This document shows positions 1-9,475 of a stretch of DNA of 64,000 nt, piece by piece; position 1 is the stretch's first letter, and each line of letters begins with the position of its first letter. Both the position numbers and the translations under genes were made by a program. Origin of the DNA: Methylobacterium sp. SyP6R (lineage in GTDB: Bacteria; Pseudomonadota; Alphaproteobacteria; Rhizobiales; Beijerinckiaceae); assembly GCF_019216885.1 (NCBI RefSeq), contig NZ_JAAQRC020000001.1, positions 3,587,001 through 3,651,000 of the forward strand, in the 5' to 3' direction. The notes under the pieces are model-generated. The model was not told the DNA's origin, made no database searches, and saw nothing but the letters and a program-made list of their open reading frames with translations.

Positions 1-1
1 G

Positions 2-385
2 GAGCGCCGGCTGCACAACTGGGTCGTCGGGCTCGGCCGCGGCAGTGCCGACGAGCGCCTGGCGATGCTGCTGGTCGATTTCCGCGGCCGCCTGATCCGC
101 TCGGGCGTGCTGGCGCCGGGGGCGATGGCCTACGACCTGCCGATGACCCAGGAGCAGATCGGCGACCATCTCGGCATCTCGAACGTGCACGTCAACCGGG
201 TGCTGCGGTCGTTCCGGGAGGACGGCGTCGTCACCATGCGGGGGCGCCGGGTGACGATCGGCGACCTCGATGCCCTGGTGCGGATCGCCGGGCCGCTCCT
301 CGACATGTCGGAGCGCGACGCCCCGGAATTCGTCGGGCGGCGGGAGGCGGAAGCCGGACAGGGCGGCGACGATGCCGGTCCCTGA
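2..385 (+). CDS. Crp/Fnr-family transcriptional regulator, C-terminal part (5' end outside window)
   Basis: The reading frame is already open at base 2, so the N-terminal cyclic-nucleotide-like sensor domain lies upstream of the window. What remains is the end of the dimerisation helix (LHNWVVGLGRGSADERLA, then LLVDF) and a Crp-type winged helix-turn-helix. The recognition-helix region reads MTQEQIGDHLGISNVHVNRV followed by a wing around REDGVVTMRGRRVTI. This is the usual layout of alphaproteobacterial Crp/Fnr proteins. The tail after the wing is short and charged. The stop overlaps the next small gene. Ligand and regulon cannot be inferred without the sensor domain. Confidence 0.85.
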   Translation, partial: ERRLHNWVVGLGRGSADERLAMLLVDFRGRLIRSGVLAPGAMAYDLPMTQEQIGDHLGISNVHVNRVLRSFREDGVVTMRGRRVTIGDLDALVRIAGPLLDMSERDAPEFVGRREAEAGQGGDDAGP

Positions 386-638
386 GGACGGGATGGACCG
401 GTTCCATGCCGCCGCGGCCCAAGCCGCCCTGATGCTGGTCGAGAGCCTGATGCTCGTCCTCGTCGAGCGCGGCGTGATCCCGGCGGACGAGGTGATCGAG
501 GCGGTGGAGACCGTGATCGAGACCAAGCGCCGCCTGGTCGAGGACGGGCACGAGCCGCAGACCGCGTCCTACGCCGCCGCCATGCTCGCCACCATCGCCA
601 ACAGCCTCGCGGCAGCGGGGCCGGCGACGAAGGGTTGA
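372..638 (+). CDS. Small hypothetical protein overlapping the Crp/Fnr gene
   Basis: An 88-residue protein beginning MPVPEDGMDRFHAAAAQ; a second in-frame ATG at 393 would give 81 residues. Its start overlaps the end of the Crp/Fnr gene by 14 bases, which suggests translational coupling. The sequence looks all-helical: an alanine/leucine-rich helix (QAALMLVESLMLVLVERGVI), then EVIEAVETVIETKRRLVEDG, then an alanine-rich helix near the end. There is no signal peptide and no clear transmembrane segment. I do not recognise a family. Coding potential is supported by the tight coupling and by high third-position GC. Confidence 0.55.
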   Translation: MPVPEDGMDRFHAAAAQAALMLVESLMLVLVERGVIPADEVIEAVETVIETKRRLVEDGHEPQTASYAAAMLATIANSLAAAGPATKG

Positions 639-719
639 TGCCGCGCCGGCCGATACACCCTGGCGTCGGACCGGGGCTACGGGGTATCGCTGGCCCGACA
701 CCCCACCGGAGCCCCGTCC

Positions 720-1559
720 GTGAGCCGCTCGATCCCGCGCCGCCTCGCCCTTCTCGCCCTGCTGGCCCTCGCGCCGGCCCTCGGCCGGCCCGCAGCCGCG
801 CAGGATCGGGCGATCACGCTGGCCTCGACCACCTCCACCGAGCAATCGGGCCTGTTCGGCCACCTGCTGCCGATCTTCCAGCGGGAGACCGGCATCGCGG
901 TGCGGGTCGTCGCCGTCGGCACCGGCCAGGCGCTCGCCATCGGCGCCAAGGGCGACGCCGACGCGCTCCTCGTCCACGACCGGCCCGGCGAGGACAAGTT
1001 CGTCACCGAGGGCCACGGCCTCGACCGCCGCGACGTGATGGCAAACGACTTCGTGATCGTCGGGCCGGCCGCCGACCCGGCCGGGATCAAGGGCGGGCGC
1101 GACGCGACGGACGCGCTCGCCCGCATCGCCAAGGCGAAGGCCCCCTTCGCCAGCCGCGGCGACGACAGCGGCACCAACCGTACCGAACTGCGCCTGTGGA
1201 AGAAGGCCGGCATCGACGCCCGCGGCCTGGGGAGCGGCTACCGAGAGCTCGGCCAGGGCATGGGCCCGACGCTCAACGCGGCGGCCGCGATGGACGCCTA
1301 CACCCTCACCGACCGGGCGACCTGGGCGAGCTTCAAGAACCGCCAGAACCTGGTGATCCTGGTCCAGGGCGATCCCGCCCTGTTCAACCCCTACGGTTCG
1401 ATCCTGGTGAACCCGTCGAAGAACCCGCAGATCCATGCGGCCGATGCCAGGATCTGGCACGAGTGGCTCACTTCCGAGCGCGGCCGGGCAGCCATCGCCT
1501 CGTTCAAGATCAACGGCGAGCAGCTGTTCTTCCCGACCGGCACGATGCCGAGCCAGTAA
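720..1559 (+). CDS. tupA: Tungstate ABC transporter substrate-binding protein TupA
   Basis: A 279-residue periplasmic binding protein with a signal peptide of about 27 residues ending in AAAQ. The TupA hallmarks are all present: the TTST oxyanion loop near residues 37-40, VAVGTGQAL, GDADALLVH, the RRDVMANDFVIVGP block, SRGDDSGT, and YTLTDRATW near the end. It should capture tungstate (or molybdate) in the periplasm for the TupBC importer. The start is a GTG; no better upstream ATG exists. It converges on the permease gene tupB with no spacer: the TAA at 1557-1559 abuts the stop of tupB at 1560. Confidence 0.9.
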   Translation: MSRSIPRRLALLALLALAPALGRPAAAQDRAITLASTTSTEQSGLFGHLLPIFQRETGIAVRVVAVGTGQALAIGAKGDADALLVHDRPGEDKFVTEGHGLDRRDVMANDFVIVGPAADPAGIKGGRDATDALARIAKAKAPFASRGDDSGTNRTELRLWKKAGIDARGLGSGYRELGQGMGPTLNAAAAMDAYTLTDRATWASFKNRQNLVILVQGDPALFNPYGSILVNPSKNPQIHAADARIWHEWLTSERGRAAIASFKINGEQLFFPTGTMPSQ

Positions 1560-2264
1560 TCAGGCCCGCGGCAGCGCCGCCACCCGGTTGATCCCGAAGG
1601 CGGCGGCGCTCACCACCAGCGTCAGGCTGACGAGGACGAGGCCTAAGCCCAAGGCCAGCGCCAGGTCGCCGCGGCTCGTCTCGAGCGCGATGCTGGTCGT
1701 CATGGTGCGGGTGTAGCCGCGGATGTTGCCTCCGACCATCAGAATGGCGCCGACCTCGGCGATCGCCCTTCCGAACGCCGCGAGGAACGCGGTGACGAGG
1801 GGAGCCGGCGCCATGGCGAGCAGGATCAGGGCCGCGTGGCCCGTGCCCACCCCGTCGACCCGCAAGGCATCGCCGTATTCGGCCCACAGGGCCTCGCAGG
1901 TGCGATGCGAGAGCGCCGCCACGATCGGCAGGGCGAGCGCCCCTTGCGCGATCACCATGGCGCCCGGCGTGAACAGCAGGCCGAGGCTCCCGAGCGGCCC
2001 CGAGCGCGAGACCAGCAGGTACAGCACGAGCCCGACCACCACCGGCGGCAGGCCGAGCAGCGCGTTGACGAGGACGAGGAACAGCCCGCGGCCGGGAAAC
2101 CGGGTCGCGGCGAGCAGCGCCCCCAAAGGCGCGCCGAGGAGGAAGCCGAGGCCGGCCGCCGTGAGGCTGACCCGCAGCGACAGGCCGACGATGGCGACGA
2201 GATCGGGATCCGCCCGCAGAATCATCGCGACCGCCAGCCCCAGGGCGCGCGCGAACTCGTCCAT
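1560..2264 (-). CDS. tupB: Tungstate ABC transporter permease TupB
   Basis: A 234-residue inner-membrane permease starting [16 protein letters not shown]. It has about five to six hydrophobic segments and a binding-protein-dependent permease (EAA-type) loop around [12 protein letters not shown]. The sequence is typical of TupB/WtpB permeases ([28 protein letters not shown]). It is transcribed toward tupA, so the two are not in one operon, and no ATPase gene (tupC) is nearby. An 18-bp tandem duplication covers the start codon and offers a second in-frame ATG at 2282 (adding MQDGGD). Start choice is therefore uncertain by six codons. Confidence 0.85.
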   Translation of the reverse strand: MDEFARALGLAVAMILRADPDLVAIVGLSLRVSLTAAGLGFLLGAPLGALLAATRFPGRGLFLVLVNALLGLPPVVVGLVLYLLVSRSGPLGSLGLLFTPGAMVIAQGALALPIVAALSHRTCEALWAEYGDALRVDGVGTGHAALILLAMAPAPLVTAFLAAFGRAIAEVGAILMVGGNIRGYTRTMTTSIALETSRGDLALALGLGLVLVSLTLVVSAAAFGINRVAALPRA

Positions 2265-2297
2265 GTCACCCCCGTCTTGCATGTCACCCCCGTCTTG
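2262..2297 (+). repeat. 18-bp perfect tandem duplication at the tupB start
   Basis: The unit CATGTCACCCCCGTCTTG occurs twice head to tail (2262-2279 and 2280-2297). Each copy contains the ATG of a possible tupB start on the minus strand, and the unit length keeps them in frame. It is probably a slippage duplication. Confidence 0.9.
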
Positions 2298-2440
2298 CCG
2301 TTCCCGTCGTATCCGGCGGGACGGCGGCGGGCCAGGGCACAGCGAAGACGGGCTTGACGCAGCCGCCGGCGCGGCGCATCCCCGGCGGCGGGACACCTCC
2401 CCCCACCGGGAGGCGCCCATCTGGAAGGATGGACACCAGC

Positions 2441-3616
<1,176 letters not shown>

Positions 3617-3722
3617 CGCCCACCATCGCCGTATCTTGGCGCCGGAACCCCGCATGAGCGGGAGCCGGCGTCGGCCGGGCGTGGCCCACGACGATCACAC
3701 ATTGCCGAATGAAGCGCGGGTT

Positions 3723-3921
3723 CTCTCCTCTCCCCGCGGGCGGGGAGAGGGTCGCTTGCACCTTGGTGTGCAAGCGACGAGCGCAGGGGCAGCCGGAGCG
3801 AGGGTGAGGGGGTGTCTCCGGATGAGACTCTTCCGGCACCACCCCCTCACCCTCGGCTGCCGCCTCGCTGTTGACCCGACAAGGGGTCAACAGCCCTCTC
3901 CCCGCCCGCGGGGAGAGGAGG
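3723..3921. repeat. About 200-bp complex palindromic repeat, copy 1
   Basis: This fills most of the 392-base gap between serC and serA. Outer ends are CTCTCCCCGC and its complement, each able to fold on itself. Inside are a left hairpin (11-bp stem GTCGCTTGCAC, 3751-3761 with 3768-3778, loop CTTGGT), a central stem (GAGGGTGAGGGGGTG pairing with CACCCCCTCACCCTC) and a right hairpin (10-bp stem CTGTTGACCC, 3868-3877 with 3884-3893). A second copy of the same length lies at 63557-63755. No protein is encoded. The rest of the gap shows nothing else recognisable. Confidence 0.8.
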
Positions 3922-4008
3922 ATGCGCACAACCCGGTGTGACCGCGCGAGCCCCCGGCCGACCCGCTCCCTCAGCGGGGCGATGGCGCGACCCCGTTCGA
4001 GGCTCGCC

Positions 4009-5607
4009 ATGCCCACCCCCATCAAAAAAGTCCTGATCTCCGACACCCTTTCCCCCGCGGCGATCGCGATCTTCCGCGAGCGCGGCATCCAGGCCGATCT
4101 CCGCCCCGAGCTCGGCAAGGACAAGGAAGCCCTCGCCGCGGCCATCGGCGAGTATGACGGCCTCGCCGTCCGCTCGACCACGAAGGTGTCCGCCGCGCTC
4201 CTGGAGCGCGCCGGCCGCCTCGCGGTGATCGGCCGGGCCGGCATCGGCGTCGACACGATCGACGTGCCCGCCGCGACCGCCCGCGGCGTGATCGTGATGA
4301 ACACGCCGCACGGCAACGCCGTGACCACCGCCGAGCACGCCATCGCGCTGATGCTCTCGCTCGCCCGCCAGATCCCGCAGGCCGACGCCTCGACGCAAGC
4401 GGGTCGCTGGGAGAAGAACCGTTTCCTCGGCATCGAGCTGACGGCGAAGACCCTCGGGGTCATCGGCTGCGGCAATATCGGGGCGATCGTGGCCGACCGC
4501 GGCATCGGCCTCAGGATGCGGGTCATCGCCTACGACCCGTTCCTGACGCCCGAGCGCGCCGTGGCTTTGGGCGTCGAGAAGGTGGAGCTCGACGACCTCC
4601 TGCGCCGGGCCGACGTCATCACCCTGCACGTCCCGCTCACCGACAAGACCCGCAACATCCTCTCAGGTGAGGCGCTGGCGCGCACCAAGCCCGGCGTGCG
4701 GATCGTCAACTGCGCCCGCGGCGGCCTCGTCGACGAGGTGGCCTTGCGCGCCGCTCTCGAATCCGGCCACGTCGCGGGCGCGGCCTTCGACGTGTTCACC
4801 GAGGAGCCGGCCAAGGACAACGTGCTGTTCGGCCATCCGAACATGGTCTGCACGCCGCATCTCGGCGCCTCGACCACCGAGGCGCAGGAGAACGTGGCGC
4901 TCCAGGTCGCCGAGCAGATGAGCGACTACCTGCTCCACGGCGCGATCCGCAACGCGGTCAACTTCCCGTCGATCTCCGCCGAGGAGGCGCCGCGCCTGCG
5001 GCCCTACGTGACGCTCGCCGAGCAGCTGGGCTCGTTCCTCGGCCAGCTCACCGAGGCGCCGATCCGCGGCATCCGCCTCGTCTACGAGGGCGAGGCGGCG
5101 GAGCTGAACACCAAGGCGCTCACCGCGGCCGCGGTGACCGGCGCGCTGCGGCCGTTCCTGGAGGGCGTCAACATGGTCTCGGCGATCGAGGTGGCGCGGG
5201 CCCGCGGCATCCAGGTCGAGACCGCGACCCGCACCGCCGTCGAGGGCCCCTACGCGTCGCGCCTCCACCTGACGGTCGAGGCCGAGGACATGCCCCGCGA
5301 CGCCGCCGGCACGGTGTTCGGCGACGGCCGCCCGCGCTTCGTCGAGATCCGCGGCATCGCGCTCGAGGCCGCGGTGGCGCCGCACATGCTCTACATCCGC
5401 AACGCCGACCAGCCCGGCTTCATCGGCCGGTTCGGCACGCTGATGGGCGAGGCCGGCGTCAACGTCGCCACCTTCCATCTCGGCCGCGACCGGCCGGGCG
5501 GCGACGCGATCTGCTTTGCCGCCATCGACGAGGCGGTCTCGCCCGACCTCCTGCAGGCGATCGAGGCGATTCCGCAGGTGAAGCGGGCGCGGGCGGTACG
5601 GTTCTGA
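4009..5607 (+). CDS. serA: D-3-phosphoglycerate dehydrogenase
   Basis: A 532-residue long-form SerA that oxidises 3-phosphoglycerate to phosphohydroxypyruvate with NAD, the first step of serine synthesis. The order is N-terminal substrate-binding lobe, Rossmann domain with GCGNIG at about residues 153-158, catalytic NCARGG and TPHLGAST elements, an intervening domain, and a C-terminal ACT domain (MLYIRNADQPGFIGRFGTLM) that normally gives serine feedback. The frame is open upstream through the repeat. The start MPTPIKKVLISD is chosen because it begins the conserved fold; earlier ATGs would translate repeat sequence. It pairs functionally with serC upstream. Confidence 0.93.
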   Translation: MPTPIKKVLISDTLSPAAIAIFRERGIQADLRPELGKDKEALAAAIGEYDGLAVRSTTKVSAALLERAGRLAVIGRAGIGVDTIDVPAATARGVIVMNTPHGNAVTTAEHAIALMLSLARQIPQADASTQAGRWEKNRFLGIELTAKTLGVIGCGNIGAIVADRGIGLRMRVIAYDPFLTPERAVALGVEKVELDDLLRRADVITLHVPLTDKTRNILSGEALARTKPGVRIVNCARGGLVDEVALRAALESGHVAGAAFDVFTEEPAKDNVLFGHPNMVCTPHLGASTTEAQENVALQVAEQMSDYLLHGAIRNAVNFPSISAEEAPRLRPYVTLAEQLGSFLGQLTEAPIRGIRLVYEGEAAELNTKALTAAAVTGALRPFLEGVNMVSAIEVARARGIQVETATRTAVEGPYASRLHLTVEAEDMPRDAAGTVFGDGRPRFVEIRGIALEAAVAPHMLYIRNADQPGFIGRFGTLMGEAGVNVATFHLGRDRPGGDAICFAAIDEAVSPDLLQAIEAIPQVKRARAVRF

Positions 5608-5615
5608 AGGGGCGT

Positions 5616-5646
5616 GAGGCGGGATTGCCGGATGGCGTCCCGCCTC
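5616..5646. terminator. Inverted repeat between serA and the vapC remnant
   Basis: Nine-base arms GAGGCGGGA (5616-5624) and TCCCGCCTC (5638-5646) with a 13-base loop sit between two convergent genes. There is no clear U-run, so this is a terminator-like hairpin only by position. Confidence 0.4.
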
Positions 5647-5647
5647 C

Positions 5648-6050
5648 TCAGCGGATGGTTTCGACCGCGACGGCCGCGGTGGCCGCGATGTCGCGCCAGC
5701 GCCGCTCCGCCGTCAGCGCCGTCGCAGCCTCCCGCCTGGCCAAGGCCAGGCAGTAGCGGTCGCCGAGCGACAGGCCGAGATGCAGCGTGATCGGCCTCAA
5801 CATCCCGGCGGAGACGGACAGGTCCGCATCCGCCGGCACGACGCGAATCGGGAGCGGCCGCAGCATCGCCTCGATGTCGGAACGCGCCGCACCGAGCTTG
5901 GCGTAGTGGCTGACGACCTCCGCCCAGTTCACGCGCCCAGTTCACGGCCCCCATGGCGGCGCCATCGATGACGGCCTTGACGCGATCCGCGCCCGGCTCG
6001 TCGAGCAGGAGGGCGAGAAGGGCCGAGGCATCCAGAACGAAGACGCTCAT
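5648..6050 (-). pseudogene. vapC: VapC-type PIN-domain toxin, broken by a 13-bp tandem duplication
   Basis: The N-terminal part reads [20 protein letters not shown], with the PIN-domain first aspartate. The C-terminal part continues in another frame ([13 protein letters not shown] ... LGDRYCLALA). The frames switch exactly at a tandem duplication of CGCCCAGTTCACG (5921-5933 and 5934-5946). Deleting one 13-base copy restores a continuous 129-residue VapC with NWAEV intact and the GDRYCLALA PIN motif. The toxin ribonuclease is therefore presumably inactive, unless the duplication is an assembly artefact or a reversible slippage site. Its start overlaps the antitoxin stop by four bases (ATGA), the usual VapBC coupling. 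Confidence 0.85.
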
Positions 6051-6288
6051 TCGGCCCCTGTGTCGCCGGCACGCGCCGCGAGAAAGTCGTCGACCGACGC
6101 ACCGGCCCGCCCCGCGACCAAGCGGCGGCTCAAGGCTTGGGCCCGAGCGACGGCCTGATCCAGCGTACGCAGCACGATCGCATCGCCGGTATCCTCGACC
6201 AAGACTTCCCCCCCTGCGCGAGGCCGTGCCTCTCGCGCAGGGCAGCGGGAAGGCTGAGGCTCCCATTGGGCAAAACCATCGCCTTCAT
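6047..6288 (-). pseudogene. vapB: VapB/AbrB-type antitoxin, frameshifted in a G7 run
   Basis: From the ATG at 6288, behind a GGGAG ribosome site, the sequence reads [20 protein letters not shown], a SpoVT/AbrB swapped-hairpin start. The rest of the antitoxin ([20 protein letters not shown] ... [16 protein letters not shown]) is in the next frame. The switch falls in a run of seven G (minus strand; C run at 6208-6214). One extra G would give a continuous 80-residue protein. A homopolymer error in the assembly or a phase-variable tract are both possible. Together with the independent break in vapC it looks like a decaying module. Confidence 0.75.
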
Positions 6289-6510
6289 GACGATCTCCCG
6301 ATCTCGATCGACACCATAGCACGGATGGGCATGTGCCGGATCATCGTCCTCGGACGCCGGACCGATCCTCTCGCCGGGGTGGTCCGAAGGGCACGCCTTG
6401 TCGCGAAACGATGTCCCGCCGATGCCCGGGCGTGGCTGCGCGCCGACACGCTCTCAGGCGCGCCACCGTGCAGGCTCCCCCACCCCACCTTTCGTGCTAA
6501 ACCCCGCCCC

Positions 6511-7608
6511 ATGAAGATCGACGGCCGCCACTACCGCACCATCTTCCCCGCGCCCGACGGCGAGGGGATCTGCGTCATCGACCAGACCCGCCTGCCCTTC
6601 GCCTTCGAGACGAGGACGCTCACGACCGAGGCGGAGGCCGCCATCGCGATCCGCACCATGATCGTGCGCGGTGCGCCGCTGATCGGCGCCACCGCCGCCT
6701 ACGGGCTGGCGCTGGCGATGCGGGAGGACCCGTCCGACCGCAACCTCGACGGGGCGCGGGCGCGGCTCGCCGCCACGCGGCCGACAGCGATCAACCTGGC
6801 CTGGGCCCTCGCCCGGGTCGCAGGCCTGCTGCACCCCCTCGCCCCGGCCGAGCGCGAGGCCGCCGCCTTCGCGGAGGCCGCCCGCATCGCCGACGAGGAC
6901 GTGGCGAGCTGCCGGGCGATCGGCGAGCACGGGGCGGCCTTGATCGCCGACATCGCCCGCACGAAGAGCGGACCGGTCAACGTCCTGACCCACTGCAATG
7001 CGGGCTGGCTCGCGACTGTCGATTGGGGCACGGCGCTGGCGCCGATCTACGTCGCGCACGATGCCGGTCTGCCGATCCATGTCTGGGTCGACGAGACCCG
7101 CCCGCGCAACCAGGGCGCGGCGCTCACCGCCTACGAGCTCAAAGCCCACGGCGTCCCCCACACGGTGATCGCCGACAATGCCGGCGGGCATCTCATGCAG
7201 CATGGGCAGGTCGATCTCTGCATCGTCGGATCGGACCGCACCACCTCGACCGGCGACGTCTGCAACAAGATCGGCACCTACCTGAAGGCGCTCGCCGCCC
7301 GCGATTGCGGCGTGCCGTTCTACGCCGCGCTCCCGTTCTCGACGATCGACTGGACGCTCACCGACGGCGTCGCCGGCATCCCGATCGAGGAGCGCGACGC
7401 CCGCGAGGTGACCCACCTCACCGGCCGCACCGACGACGGCGCCTTCGCCACCGTGGCGGTGGTCTCGCCCGGCAGCCCCGTGGCGAACCCGGCCTTCGAC
7501 GTGACCCCGGCTCGGCTCGTCACCGGCATCATCACCGAGCGCGGCGTGGCGGAGGCGACGCCGGAGGGGCTGCTCGGGCTGTATCCGGAGCGGAGGGCGG
7601 CGGCGTAG
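6511..7608 (+). CDS. mtnA: S-methyl-5-thioribose-1-phosphate isomerase
   Basis: A 365-residue enzyme of the methionine salvage pathway that converts methylthioribose-1-phosphate to methylthioribulose-1-phosphate. It belongs to the eIF2B-like fold. Hallmarks are [16 protein letters not shown] near residue 50, [10 protein letters not shown], the [11 protein letters not shown] block, and [18 protein letters not shown] with the catalytic aspartate region. The chosen start [12 protein letters not shown] gives the family's usual length; the frame is open much further upstream but over the antitoxin region. No other mtn genes are adjacent. Confidence 0.92.
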   Translation: MKIDGRHYRTIFPAPDGEGICVIDQTRLPFAFETRTLTTEAEAAIAIRTMIVRGAPLIGATAAYGLALAMREDPSDRNLDGARARLAATRPTAINLAWALARVAGLLHPLAPAEREAAAFAEAARIADEDVASCRAIGEHGAALIADIARTKSGPVNVLTHCNAGWLATVDWGTALAPIYVAHDAGLPIHVWVDETRPRNQGAALTAYELKAHGVPHTVIADNAGGHLMQHGQVDLCIVGSDRTTSTGDVCNKIGTYLKALAARDCGVPFYAALPFSTIDWTLTDGVAGIPIEERDAREVTHLTGRTDDGAFATVAVVSPGSPVANPAFDVTPARLVTGIITERGVAEATPEGLLGLYPERRAAA

Positions 7609-7653
7609 ACTGCCTCGTTGCAGAACGAGAGACGACACGTCCACCTCACAGGG

Positions 7654-7687
7654 TCATCCCGGGGCCGCGTCGCGGAACCCGGGATGA
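7654..7687. terminator. Hairpin between convergent mtnA and the MaoC gene
   Basis: Ten-base arms TCATCCCGGG (7654-7663) and CCCGGGATGA (7678-7687) enclose a 14-base loop. The position between convergent genes fits a bidirectional terminator, although there is no U-tract. The sequence also looks like a dispersed REP-type unit. Confidence 0.45.
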
Positions 7688-7739
7688 CGATGGAGGGTGG
7701 AACGACCCTGCGGGTCACGGGCCCCGAGCGGACCGCCGA

Positions 7740-8738
7740 TCACGCCCCCCGGCTCGGCGCCAGCCACGCCCCCGAGAATCGGAACACCGGCTCCCCGCGC
7801 TGGTTGGTTCCCGTCGCCGTGTGGCTGACGACGCCCCAGCCCGGCCGGGTGCGCGAGGGCCGGGCCTCGGTCAGGGTCACGTCGTAGCGGATCGTGTCGC
7901 CGGCATAGACGGGCTTCAACCATTGCAGGTCGCGAAAGCCCGGCGAAGGCCCGCCTTCGACGATCGGCTCGCCGCGCTGCATCGCGAGCGCCCGGCCGCG
8001 GTCGCGGCCCGCCACCATCCGCTTCATCCACGCCGCCGCCGTGTGCCAGCCCGAGGCGCACAAGCCGCCGAAATGCGTCTGCGCGGCCGCCGCCTCGTCG
8101 ACGTGGAACGGCTGCGGGTCGAAGGCGCGGGCGAAGCGCAGGATGTCGTCGCGGGTGAAGTGGTGCGCGCCGAGGTCGAAAGACCGGTTCAGCGGCATGT
8201 CCTCCAGGTAGGCGGAGGGCAGCGCCTCACCGTCGGGCAGAGCGGCCGGCGCCGGCTCCTCCGGCGGGCGCGGACGGGGCGGCAGCGGCGGCGTGCCGGC
8301 CTTGCCGAACATCGCCCAGAAATCCTGGGTCATCACCGGCTGTCCGGCGCCGTTGGTGATCGTGAGCAGGAAGCGCACGAAGCCGCGGTCGGGCTTGCTG
8401 CCGGAGGGCCGGCTCTCGGTCACGCTCATCCGCATCGACAGTTCATCACCCGGCCGCACCGGGCGCAGCCAGCGCACCTCCTCGATGCCGGGCGAGCCCA
8501 TCGAGCTCGATTGCAGGATGAAGCCGTCGGCGACGAGCCGCATGCCGAGCGCGCAGGTATGCCAGCCCGAGGCGATCAGCCCGCCGACGAAGCTCTCTTT
8601 CGCCGCCGCCTCGTCGGTGTGGAAGCCCTGCGGATCGAATTCGCGGGCAAAGCCCACGATGTCGTCGCGGCTCACGACTAGCGGCCCGAAATCGAGCGTG
8701 ACGCCGGGCGTGAGATCCTCGAAGCAATAACGGGGCAT
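7740..8738 (-). CDS. Double MaoC/hotdog-domain dehydratase-like protein
   Basis: A 332-residue protein made of two MaoC-like hotdog domains. Each has the hydratase-2 pattern: DDIVGFAREFDPQGFHTDEA (about residues 25-44) and DDILRFARAFDPQPFHVDEA (about residues 195-215). Each is followed by a GLxASGWHT segment. A proline-rich linker (about 150-170) joins them. Such proteins act on acyl-CoA thioesters as enoyl-CoA hydratases or related dehydratases; the substrate cannot be told. The two halves are clearly homologous, an internal duplication in which both copies keep the Asp/His pair. Confidence 0.8.
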   Translation of the reverse strand: MPRYCFEDLTPGVTLDFGPLVVSRDDIVGFAREFDPQGFHTDEAAAKESFVGGLIASGWHTCALGMRLVADGFILQSSSMGSPGIEEVRWLRPVRPGDELSMRMSVTESRPSGSKPDRGFVRFLLTITNGAGQPVMTQDFWAMFGKAGTPPLPPRPRPPEEPAPAALPDGEALPSAYLEDMPLNRSFDLGAHHFTRDDILRFARAFDPQPFHVDEAAAAQTHFGGLCASGWHTAAAWMKRMVAGRDRGRALAMQRGEPIVEGGPSPGFRDLQWLKPVYAGDTIRYDVTLTEARPSRTRPGWGVVSHTATGTNQRGEPVFRFSGAWLAPSRGA

Positions 8739-8802
8739 GGGGAGCGTCCGGCGGCGTTGCGGGCCGCCGGGCTAGCACGGCGAAGGTCTGACGCAAACGC
8801 CT

Positions 8803-9468
8803 TTAACCGAAGGCCCCCGCGGCCTTGTGGGCGAGGCGGATCGGCTCGGGCAGGCGGAATTTCGGCGCACAGGCCAGCACCAGGGCGACGCTCGACGGGA
8901 TGTCGGCGAGGTGCCCCGGCGAGATGAAGAGCGGGTGCTTGCCCGTGCGGGTGCGGACCACCGCGCCGATCGTCTCACCCTTGTCGATCAAGGGCTGGTG
9001 GGCGCCCTTCTCCTCGGCGAGCGGGGCGTTGCGGCCGCAGAGCCGGGTCTTGCCGACCCCGATCGTCGGACGCTGGAGCCACAGGCCCAGATGGCTGGCG
9101 ATGCCGATGCGGCGCGGATGCGCCGTTCCCATGCCGTCGAACAGGAACACGTCCGGCTCGGCCTTCAAGCGCCCGAACGCCTCTTCCAGCACCGGGCCCT
9201 CGCGAAAGCTCAGCAAGCCCGGCACGTAGGGGAACGGCGTCGGCATCAAGGCCGTCACGGTCTCGACCACCCGGAAATCCGGATAGGTCGCGACCACGAT
9301 CGCCGCGTGCGACCGGTCGTTCTTCACGCTGACGTCGACGCCGGCGACGAGCCGCACGGCGTCGAGATCGAGGGCTTTGTCGGCCACGATCTCGTCGGCG
9401 AGCTCACGCTGGAGCGCCACCGCTCGCGTCGGCGTCAGGTTCCAGTCGTGGCGCCGGACGAGATCCAT
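8803..9468 (-). CDS. nfi: Endonuclease V (deoxyinosine 3'-endonuclease)
   Basis: A 221-residue Nfi-family repair nuclease that cuts the second phosphodiester 3' to deoxyinosine and other deaminated bases. Visible family signatures are VAGVDVSV with the metal-binding aspartate, PYVPGLLSFREGP, FDGMGTAHPRRIGIASHLG, and IGVGKTRLCG. Length is normal for the family. It lies upstream of the double-MaoC gene on the same strand and seven bases downstream of ychF, so co-transcription with the ychF-pth-rplY group is plausible. Confidence 0.93.
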   Translation of the reverse strand: MDLVRRHDWNLTPTRAVALQRELADEIVADKALDLDAVRLVAGVDVSVKNDRSHAAIVVATYPDFRVVETVTALMPTPFPYVPGLLSFREGPVLEEAFGRLKAEPDVFLFDGMGTAHPRRIGIASHLGLWLQRPTIGVGKTRLCGRNAPLAEEKGAHQPLIDKGETIGAVVRTRTGKHPLFISPGHLADIPSSVALVLACAPKFRLPEPIRLAHKAAGAFG

Positions 9469-9475
9469 CGGCTCG

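Noticed and set aside
3723..3921. Possible CRISPR or attenuator in the palindromic region
   Set aside because: There are no regularly spaced identical repeats with unique spacers. It is a single complex palindrome with another copy at 63.6 kb.
6289..6510. Possible SAM riboswitch upstream of mtnA
   Set aside because: The leader does not show the conserved SAM-II or SAM-I core sequences by eye; a covariance-model search would be needed.
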